A stretch of 5,422 bases of DNA from Planctomycetales bacterium. GTDB taxonomy: Bacteria; Planctomycetota; Planctomycetia; Planctomycetales; Planctomycetaceae. The stretch is taken from NCBI GenBank assembly GCA_020050375.1, contig JAGVKR010000262.1:1-5422 (forward strand), read 5' to 3'. Position numbers and translations under genes: made by a program. Shown here piece by piece: positions 1-5,044 of the stretch; the stretch's first letter is position 1; every line of letters begins with the position of its first letter. The notes below the pieces were generated by a model. That model did not search any database. It worked only from the letters and a program-made list of their open reading frames with translations, and had not been told where the DNA came from.

Positions 1-834
1 GGCATGCGGCAGCACGAAGTCGGTCGCGTCCGAATTGATCGCGTAACCGACGATTTCGCCGTAGATTTTCGCTCCCCGCCGCTGAGCGTCGGGCAACCGC
101 TCGAGGACGCACAGGCAGCCCCCTTCGGCCACGACGATCCCGTTTCGCTGAAGATCGAACGGCCGTGACGCCTTTGTCGGGTCGGTGTGCGACGCCAGCG
201 CCCCCTGGCTCTTGAAACTCGCGAAAATCCCGAACGTATGGATGCTCTCGGAGACCCCCCCCACGATCGCCATGTCGACCTCATCCAGGTGCAGCATCTG
301 CACTCCCTGAATGAAGCCGATGTTTCCCGCGGCGCAGGCGGCGCCGAGCGTGTAGTGCGGCCCGGTCACTCCCAGACTTAGAGTCACCTCCCCTGCCGGG
401 CTGTTGGCGACCGTCCGCGGGTTGTGGTGGTGCGACCAGGTGCTCGTGTCGTAGTTGTATTTGGAAATCTCGTGGATTTCGTTCTCGGTCTCGACGTTCC
501 CGTGCTCGGTGATCCCGATGTAGACCCCGACCCGCTCCTTGGGGACGGTCGGCCAGTCGAGCCCGGCGTCGCGAACTGCTTCGTTGGCGCAGTAGATCGA
601 GATCGACCCGGCCCGCGTCCCGCGGCGGACCTCTTTTCGCTTCTGATAGCGCAATTCGTCGAAGTGGCAGACTCCCGCCAGGACTTCGCCGATGTACCGG
701 GTTTCGAACGTGCCGACCCCCGACCGTCCCTCGAGGAGGTTGGCGCGCAACTCGGGCAGGCTACTGCCGATCGGACTCGTCAACCCGACCCCAGTGATGA
801 CGATTCGGTCTCGCAACGATTGAGAATTGGGCAT
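1..834 (-). CDS. beta-ketoacyl-ACP synthase, FabF/KAS II-like, 3' end outside window
   Basis: I translated this frame directly; it stays open for 278 codons from an ATG at 834 to the left edge, so the C-terminus is missing. FabF-type enzymes condense malonyl-ACP with an acyl chain in cytoplasmic fatty acid or polyketide synthesis. Visible thiolase-fold hallmarks are the N-terminal IVITGVGLTSPIG (residues 11-23), GVYIGITEHG (103-112), the nucleophile motif GAACAAGN with Cys167, the following VDMAIVGGVSES (187-197) and RPFDLQRNGIVVAEGG (224-239). Full KAS II proteins are about 410-420 residues, so roughly one third is lost, including the region that carries the two catalytic histidines. GAACAAGN differs from the usual TACATG, which suggests a divergent clade rather than housekeeping FabF. 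No strong Shine-Dalgarno precedes the ATG. The gene follows the NPCBM gene by 53 bases on the same strand. Family assignment is firm; the physiological product is unknown. Confidence 0.93.
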   Translation of the reverse strand, partial: MPNSQSLRDRIVITGVGLTSPIGSSLPELRANLLEGRSGVGTFETRYIGEVLAGVCHFDELRYQKRKEVRRGTRAGSISIYCANEAVRDAGLDWPTVPKERVGVYIGITEHGNVETENEIHEISKYNYDTSTWSHHHNPRTVANSPAGEVTLSLGVTGPHYTLGAACAAGNIGFIQGVQMLHLDEVDMAIVGGVSESIHTFGIFASFKSQGALASHTDPTKASRPFDLQRNGIVVAEGGCLCVLERLPDAQRRGAKIYGEIVGYAINSDATDFVLPHA

Positions 835-850
835 CACTGTGGCAGCGTAA

Positions 851-865
851 CCGGTTCACAACCGG
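851..865 (-). other. short hairpin before the ketosynthase start
   Basis: CCGGTT, then a three-base spacer, then AACCGG forms a perfect six-base stem with a triloop. It lies 17 to 31 bases upstream of the ketosynthase ATG, in the 53-base gap after the NPCBM stop codon. No T-tract follows on the minus strand, so it is not a typical intrinsic terminator. It could influence translation or mRNA processing, but the stem is short and may be accidental. Confidence 0.3.
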
Positions 866-887
866 CTGACAAGTCGCCGTTTTGTGC

Positions 888-2171
888 TCACTTGACCAAC
901 AGGGCGTCGCACCAGTCGGCATGATCCTGGATGTCGGCAAGCGCTCCGAATTCGACCCGCAGGGTGAGCAGCTTCGCCCCCGTCACGTCGATCCGGTCGA
1001 GCAAGACCGCCGGATGGATCCCCGTCAGATTGTCGCTCCGGGAGACCGACTTGCCGTCGAGCAGGACTTCGAAAATCGCGCTCCCCTTCCCCTCTGCATC
1101 GTCGTCGATGCCGATCGTCGCCTGGAACCGGCGGTACTTGCCATCAAGGCGATATGAAACTTCGCTCTGGCTATGGAGCCCGAGCCCCTTCGGATACGAA
1201 GTGCCGCGTAAACGGAGCGGCCCCCCCTGCACGTTTCGATCGCGGCGGAGTGGCCAGGCGAAATCGAAATACGGCTCGAAGCGATATTCTGAGGGTTCCA
1301 GGTCCGACAGGTACGTCGCGCACCCTCCCAGAAACCGCAACGAGTCGATCGTCAGCATTGGCAAATCGAGGCGAGCGCCGAAAAGCGTCCGACATTCGAC
1401 GCGATCGAGCGAGCCCGGTCCGAGCTTCAGGTTTTGGACCCGAAATCGGCTCCCATCCAGAAGCGAGACGAGCGCTCCTTCCCCTTTCAGCCGTTCGATA
1501 TTCGTCAGCTCCGGGTTGAAGGCGATGCCCCGCAGGCCCGATCGGTCGACCGACGACTTGCCCGTCGTCGTTTCGAGCGTGAGCGTTTGCTCGTTGAGGC
1601 CGGCAAACTGCCCGATCAGCGTGTCGCCGTTGTTGAGCAGGACCAGGTCGTGTCGCTCCCGATGCTCCAGGATCCGATTCCATAGCCGCGCATCGGCGGC
1701 CGCGTCATCGGGACGGGAAAAAATCAACCCGCGGACCGCGTCGAGCGGCAGTTTGAGGGGAGCCCAGACGTGATATTGTTCCCAGTGGACAGTCAACGTT
1801 TCGTCGTCGCTACCGAAGGCCCGTGCCGTGAGGGAACCGCCATCGGCCAGCAGCACCACCGGAACTTCCGTGCTTTTCAGCAACTTGCGGTTCTTGAACT
1901 TCAGGTGAACCAGGTTTTTCGTCGGCCATCTCTGCATGTCCGGCGCGGCGACGGTCAGTTGCCCGGCCTCGAGGCTGACGAGGTTGCCGGTCAACTCGCG
2001 CCCGGTGTTCGTGCTGACAACGACCTGCCGATTCGGGTTGTCCTGCGCAAATCCCGCCATCGCCTGATACGCCATCAGAGCGCAGGCCAGGCTGAGCCTG
2101 ACGGGATTGAGAGATGACGTCGATTTTGATGCGCGGCAGGCACAGCCTGCCCAAAGGCTACGACGACTCAT
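888..2171 (-). CDS. exported NPCBM-domain protein with internal beta repeats
   Basis: This is a 427-residue protein. A hydrophobic stretch around residues 24-42, ending in AGFAQ, looks like a signal peptide and predicts export. The C-terminus (about 285-427) matches the NPCBM family, a galactose-binding-like beta-sandwich module usually attached to glycosidases: YLSDLEP, WPLRRDRNVQGGPLRLRG, YPKGLGLHSQSEVSYRLDG, FQATIGIDDDAEGKGSAIFEVLLDG and the closing WCDALLVK. No catalytic glycosidase domain is present. Residues 49-259 instead hold four similar segments (about 49-76, 105-130, 175-201, 233-259), each a hydrophobic strand, a Gly-containing turn and another strand, such as VVVSTNTGRELTGNL and LVLLNNGDTLIGQF. 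The start codon overlaps the stop of the upstream toroid gene as ATGA, with no Shine-Dalgarno, implying translational coupling. The first 20 residues are partly encoded by a palindrome. No later start would leave a complete signal peptide, so ATG 2171 is preferred. A role in carbohydrate or surface binding is inference. Confidence 0.9.
   Translation of the reverse strand: MSRRSLWAGCACRASKSTSSLNPVRLSLACALMAYQAMAGFAQDNPNRQVVVSTNTGRELTGNLVSLEAGQLTVAAPDMQRWPTKNLVHLKFKNRKLLKSTEVPVVLLADGGSLTARAFGSDDETLTVHWEQYHVWAPLKLPLDAVRGLIFSRPDDAAADARLWNRILEHRERHDLVLLNNGDTLIGQFAGLNEQTLTLETTTGKSSVDRSGLRGIAFNPELTNIERLKGEGALVSLLDGSRFRVQNLKLGPGSLDRVECRTLFGARLDLPMLTIDSLRFLGGCATYLSDLEPSEYRFEPYFDFAWPLRRDRNVQGGPLRLRGTSYPKGLGLHSQSEVSYRLDGKYRRFQATIGIDDDAEGKGSAIFEVLLDGKSVSRSDNLTGIHPAVLLDRIDVTGAKLLTLRVEFGALADIQDHADWCDALLVK
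2135..2151. repeat. 17-base perfect palindrome (GGCAGGC-ACA-GCCTGCC)
   Basis: A seven-base GC-rich stem with an ACA triloop (TGT on the other strand) lies inside the first codons of the NPCBM gene, encoding roughly residues 7-13 just before the signal peptide core. Its form, short GC-rich arms around a tiny loop, resembles dispersed palindromic repeats of bacterial genomes. Whether it is repeated elsewhere cannot be seen from one window. Confidence 0.5.
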
Positions 2172-3253
2172 CGCTGGAAGATCGGCAGGTAATTGTTCGG
2201 CATCTGCAGGACGATACAGGCCATTGCTGTGCCGTATTCGCTGTTGACCGTCATGTCGGACCAGCTTCCATTCTGTGCCTGCCGGCTCAGCAATTCATCG
2301 CGGATGGCGGGATACCATTGTCGCCAGTAATTCCCCCCCGCATGCCACATCGCCTGCACGGCATAGTAGTGGCCGTAAAAGTAGAACGCCTCGTTGCGGA
2401 AGACCTCGCCGCGTGGCAAATGATCAGTCAGATACTTCAACCCGCGTTCGATTTCACGTCCTTCATAGATGCCGGCGCTGTACAACGCGACCAGGCCGGC
2501 CGCCGAGCGCGGCCAGAGGCTGCCATTGGCCGCCAGCAACTGGTAATTGAAGCCTCCATCGGGATTCTGGCACTGCTTGACGTATTTGGTGCACAGATCG
2601 ACAGTGCTCTTGGGGACGTAGAGCCCGGCGTTGCGTGCCGCGCGGAGCGCCATGATCTGACAAACCGTGACCGAGATGTCGGCTTCTTTGCGGACGGGAA
2701 AGTAGCGCCAGCCCCCTTCCTTATTCTGCGTATTGATGATCAGGTTGATCGCCAGCTTGAGCTTTTCGCGGATATCGGCCCGGTGGGTCATGCCGTACGC
2801 TTCCGCCAGAAACAAAGCCGCGAACCCATGCCCGTACATCGGGTTTTGCTGCCGGGCATCGGGGGTCGAGATCAATCCCGTCGGATCGGTATTGGCCAGG
2901 ATGAACTGGACCGCCTTTTCAACGTTGCGTCCGTATTTGCCCCGATTGGGCGTGTTGCCCGCCGACAGAAACGCCATCCCGGCCAAGGCCGTCACCGCCA
3001 CGTGACGGCGGTAATAGCTGCCTCCGCCCAGCGACCCGTCGTCGTTCTGGTTGAGCGCCAGGAATTCCAGGCCGCGATTGATCGACTGCTGCGTTGTGGG
3101 AGTGATGAGCTCCAACCCGCTCGTCTCGACGGTCCGCGGAACGGTTGGGGCCGCGGCAGAGTCGACCGGAGCGAACAGAGCCCCGAGCAGCGCCAACAGA
3201 CTCAACCCGTAAAGCGCCGGGCGACTGTATGTGCGGCAAGTCACGTGCAGCAT
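2168..3253 (-). CDS. exported prenyltransferase/squalene-cyclase-type repeat protein
   Basis: With the ATG at 3253 the product has 361 residues. The frame stays open upstream to 3556, but that extension runs through a tandem repeat and would bury the signal peptide about 100 residues in. ATG 3253 is immediately followed by a classic signal sequence (hydrophobic LYGLSLLALLGALFAPV, cleavage likely after DSAAA near residue 35) and is preceded by GAAGAAG at 3258-3264. The mature part is alpha-helical with recurring QW-like turns: LNQNDDGSLGG (67-77), TQNKEGGWRYFP (175-186), CQNPDGGFNY (228-237) and RQAQNGSWSD (324-333). This is the alpha/alpha-toroid pattern of squalene-hopene cyclases and prenyltransferase beta subunits. 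The DxDD acid motif of hopene cyclases is absent (the comparable stretch is EADISVT), and at 361 residues it is far shorter than a roughly 630-residue cyclase, so cyclase activity is unlikely. Such exported toroids are common in planctomycetes without known function. The stop overlaps the NPCBM start by four bases. Confidence 0.88.
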   Translation of the reverse strand: MLHVTCRTYSRPALYGLSLLALLGALFAPVDSAAAPTVPRTVETSGLELITPTTQQSINRGLEFLALNQNDDGSLGGGSYYRRHVAVTALAGMAFLSAGNTPNRGKYGRNVEKAVQFILANTDPTGLISTPDARQQNPMYGHGFAALFLAEAYGMTHRADIREKLKLAINLIINTQNKEGGWRYFPVRKEADISVTVCQIMALRAARNAGLYVPKSTVDLCTKYVKQCQNPDGGFNYQLLAANGSLWPRSAAGLVALYSAGIYEGREIERGLKYLTDHLPRGEVFRNEAFYFYGHYYAVQAMWHAGGNYWRQWYPAIRDELLSRQAQNGSWSDMTVNSEYGTAMACIVLQMPNNYLPIFQR

Positions 3254-3257
3254 GACG

Positions 3258-3264
3258 CTTCTTC
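3258..3264 (-). promoter_or_regulatory. weak ribosome binding site deciding the toroid gene start
   Basis: On the minus strand GAAGAAG ends four bases before the ATG at 3253. It is a partial, purine-rich match to a Shine-Dalgarno sequence. Together with the signal peptide that directly follows, it favours this start over in-frame codons further upstream. Confidence 0.45.
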
Positions 3265-3370
3265 GGCAGGGGGCCACGCCTTGCCAGCGACGCGTCGCGG
3301 AGACAATCGCGACGTGCACCGCTTGACGAATGGATCGTATGCGAACGAAGCCCGACGATCCAGTGTTGGG

Positions 3371-3410
3371 GCTTGAGTGGAGACTTGAGGCCTGAGACTT
3401 GAGGCTTGAG
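3371..3410. repeat. degenerate tandem heptamer array (xxyTGAG units)
   Basis: Four consecutive seven-base units, ACTTGAG, GCCTGAG, ACTTGAG and GCTTGAG, fill 3383-3410. A fifth copy, GCTTGAG, stands at 3371-3377, separated by TGGAG. The nine bases GCTTGAGTG occur both at 3371-3379 and 3404-3412. The array is about 120 bases upstream of the toroid start, in noncoding DNA. It could have arisen by replication slippage or be a copy of a dispersed heptameric repeat. Confidence 0.75.
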
Positions 3411-4019
3411 TGTCGGCGGTCGCTGTTGCACAGAGTGCATCGCGCCGCAGACAGGTTGCACTCGCGGCGCTGCGCGCTGCAATCGGCGCGCAAGATCTCT
3501 TCATGACCGAAGGAATGACAGCGCTTTTCGATCGAGCGACTTGCAACACGGGCCAAAGCGCGATTGTGCGCGGCGCGACTTTTTTCGAATGCAAGATGCC
3601 GTCACAAACTGCCTGCCCCACCCCCCTCTTGGCCCATCGCGACCGGCGAAAATGGGGCAAATTATTCACAACCGGTTGCGGCACTGGCGGTTATCGGCGG
3701 ACACCCGACAGTCGAAAAGGTTCGCCGGAAAAACTGCTATTGACGGAACTCCCACGGTGCCACGGGTGTTCGTGCCAAAGAACCTAAAGTCGGCACCGGT
3801 TGCGGATCGAAACAATACGGTAGACGGTCAGAGCTGGAAGAACACAAAGAATGCATGCACACGCTGCGATTGGTGCATTCGACGATTGGCAGCTCGAAAA
3901 CGTCTGAGGGGGGACTCGCCATTACGACAGACACATCACGCCTGTGCCGCGGGAATGTCTGCCATCTGGCGCCCGGTCCCTTCTCTAAGAACCGGAGAGA
4001 CGCCGCTGCTCCCCTTCGC

Positions 4020-4067
4020 GTCCGTAGGGTGGCAGCGAATCGCGTCGTCAGCATTCCCCGTACGGAC
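4020..4067 (+). other. possible stem-loop in the regulator upstream region
   Basis: GTCCGTA at 4020-4026 pairs perfectly with TACGGAC at 4061-4067. After a two-base bulge, GGG at 4027-4029 can pair with CCC, giving a stem of about ten pairs around a roughly 26-base loop. It lies about 235 bases upstream of the regulator ATG. If the regulator has a long leader it could be an RNA structure; if not, it is chance or a protein site. Confidence 0.3.
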
Positions 4068-4179
4068 TCATTTACGTCAGTCGTTTTCCCGCACGATCCC
4101 CGCCAACGTATGGCGACAGACCGCTGAGGCGAAAAACCAACAGCCGTCTTCCAAAACCCGAGACCTGCTTCGACCCCAG

Positions 4180-4190
4180 ACCACGGTGGT
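4180..4190. promoter_or_regulatory. palindrome ACCAC-G-GTGGT, candidate operator
   Basis: This is a perfect 11-base palindrome centred about 117 bases upstream of the regulator ATG. The same half-sites recur downstream in the same orientation as ACCAC at 4202-4206 and GTGGT at 4230-4234. Such symmetry suits a dimeric DNA-binding protein, and the HTH protein encoded next door is an obvious autoregulation candidate. This is inference from position and symmetry only. Confidence 0.3.
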
Positions 4191-4289
4191 TCGCCAAGAG
4201 GACCACAAGGCACGGATCGCCAACCAACGTGGTAGAAGCAGCCTCCAGAGGGCCCGCACCCCTCTGCCTGAATTGACAGATAAGTCATT

Positions 4290-4295
4290 GGAGAG
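4290..4295 (+). promoter_or_regulatory. ribosome binding site of the regulator gene
   Basis: GGAGAG lies six bases before the ATG at 4302, a good Shine-Dalgarno match and spacing. It fixes the start of the regulator, which is also supported by the helix-turn-helix beginning within the first residues. Confidence 0.75.
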
Positions 4296-4301
4296 CCAGC
4301 T

Positions 4302-4874
4302 ATGAAAACGATCTTTACTACTGGACAGGTAGCTAAGATCTGTAAAGTTGCGCCCCGTACCGTAAGCAAGTGGTTCGACTCAGGACGCCTGCGCGGGTAC
4401 CGCATTCCCGGTTCACAGGATCGCCGCATTCCCCGCGAGCATCTCATCCGGTTCCTCAAGGAACACGGGATGCCCCTCGGTGAGCTCGAAGATGAAGCCG
4501 TCGGCAAGATCCTGATCGTCGGCGCCGAAAGCCTGATTCGCAACGGGCTCAAGGACCAGATGAACGCCGACACTTTTAAGCTCGACTTCGCGAACAGCGG
4601 ATTCGAAGCCGGCATTCAGGCCGAATCGCTGCATCCCGATTGCGTCGTCATCGACTTCATCATGGGCCGCAACGAAGCCGTGATGATCGCTCAGAATCTC
4701 CGCAAGAACGCCGAATACACCGAAACCGTCCTCGTCGGTCTGCTCAGCGACGAAGACAACTCCAGTGGTTTCGACCGCTCGGTGTTCAACGAAACGTTCC
4801 GCAAACCGTTCGACACGGCCCTGCTCGCCGAACGGATCCGTACGCTCGTCGGGCGCCGCAAGCAGCTTGCCTGA
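4302..4874 (+). CDS. HTH (excisionase/MerR-like) plus receiver-like domain regulator
   Basis: This is a 190-residue cytoplasmic protein with two modules. Residues 4-56 form a MerR/excisionase-type winged helix-turn-helix: FTTGQVAKICKVAPRTVSKWFDSG, then YRIPGSQDRRIPREHLIRFL. Residues about 69-184 resemble a CheY-type receiver: KILIVGAES, CVVIDFIMG with candidate phospho-acceptor Asp118, LVGLLSDED with Ser149 at the switch position, and FRKPFD with the conserved Lys168. The acidic pair that normally follows the first strand and binds magnesium is reduced to G74-A75-E76, so phosphorylation may be weak, altered or lost. The order is inverted relative to most response regulators, which carry the receiver first. 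No histidine kinase lies beside it. The gene appears monocistronic, with a strong ribosome binding site before it and a terminator 122 bases after the stop. The function is inferred to be transcriptional control; the target is unknown. Confidence 0.9.
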   Translation: MKTIFTTGQVAKICKVAPRTVSKWFDSGRLRGYRIPGSQDRRIPREHLIRFLKEHGMPLGELEDEAVGKILIVGAESLIRNGLKDQMNADTFKLDFANSGFEAGIQAESLHPDCVVIDFIMGRNEAVMIAQNLRKNAEYTETVLVGLLSDEDNSSGFDRSVFNETFRKPFDTALLAERIRTLVGRRKQLA

Positions 4875-4995
4875 TCTGTCCCGGTTGCCAAATCGTGCAT
4901 TGGCGCGGGTGTCCACCAGGACGTTGCCAGGGACGGCGCCGCGACAATTGGTCCTCCGCACGACGCATACGGCGAGATCTGTTGGTTTACGCCCG

Positions 4996-5036
4996 AACAG
5001 CCCGCTTCCTTTGGAAGTCGGGCTGTTTTTCTTTTT
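4996..5036 (+). terminator. rho-independent terminator of the regulator gene
   Basis: The left arm AACAGCCCGCTTCC (4996-5009), loop TTT and right arm GGAAG-T-CGGGCTGTT (5013-5027) form a stem of about 14 pairs with a single bulged T. A T-rich tail, TTTTTCTTTTT, overlaps the end (5026-5036). It ends nine bases before the stop of the convergent transporter gene. On the minus strand the stem is not followed by T residues, so it should act mainly on plus-strand transcripts. Confidence 0.92.
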
Positions 5037-5044
5037 ACCGAAAA

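Larger units (their letters stand above)
3254..4289. other. about 1 kb intergenic region with no convincing gene
   Basis: This region separates the minus-strand toroid/NPCBM cluster from the plus-strand regulator, so it should hold both divergent promoters and any leaders. Several frames are open by chance because the DNA is GC-rich. Their translations are rich in Arg, Ser, Cys and Pro with no recognisable domain, and none has a good start. What it does hold is a heptamer array (3371-3410), an 11-base palindrome (4180-4190), an inverted repeat GAATGCA/TGCATTC (3849-3855 and 3874-3880), an inverted repeat GTCCGTA/TACGGAC (4020-4026 and 4061-4067), and alternative short stems CCGGT/ACCGG and TCTCT/AGAGA between 3973 and 4000. 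No confident -35/-10 pair was found on either strand. An unrecognised small RNA or a long regulator leader is possible. Confidence 0.6.

Noticed and set aside
931..1773. Plus-strand 280-codon frame opposite the NPCBM gene.
   Set aside because: It is an antisense shadow of a well-supported coding sequence, with Ser/Arg-rich translation and no domain.
2114..3376. Plus-strand 420-codon frame opposite the toroid gene.
   Set aside because: It mirrors the toroid gene; its length reflects high GC content, and the minus strand has a signal peptide and repeated family motifs.
3254..3556. N-terminal extension of the toroid gene to an upstream in-frame start at 3556.
   Set aside because: It would place the signal peptide about 100 residues inside the protein, its translation is low in sense, and it crosses the heptamer array; ATG 3253 fits much better.
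855..3675. Shared 11-mer TTCACAACCGG at 855-865 and 3665-3675, as a common regulatory motif.
   Set aside because: Several 11-base matches are expected by chance in a window this long, and the two sites have different positions relative to genes.
4077..4259. Minus-strand 60-codon frame with a Trp/Leu/Arg-rich start, as a small peptide gene.
   Set aside because: Its GTG start has a purine run only directly adjacent, not at ribosome binding spacing, and it lies in DNA where all frames open by chance.
4273..4278. TTGACA just before the regulator, as a -35 box.
   Set aside because: A 17-base spacing puts the -10 at 4296-4301 (CCAGCT), directly against the start codon and unlike TATAAT.
3737..4615. 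Minus-strand open frame of 292 codons spanning the regulator 5' half and the intergenic region.
   Set aside because: About a third is the antisense of the clear HTH regulator, and the rest has no domain, an odd Ser/Arg/Cys/Pro-rich composition and no supported start.
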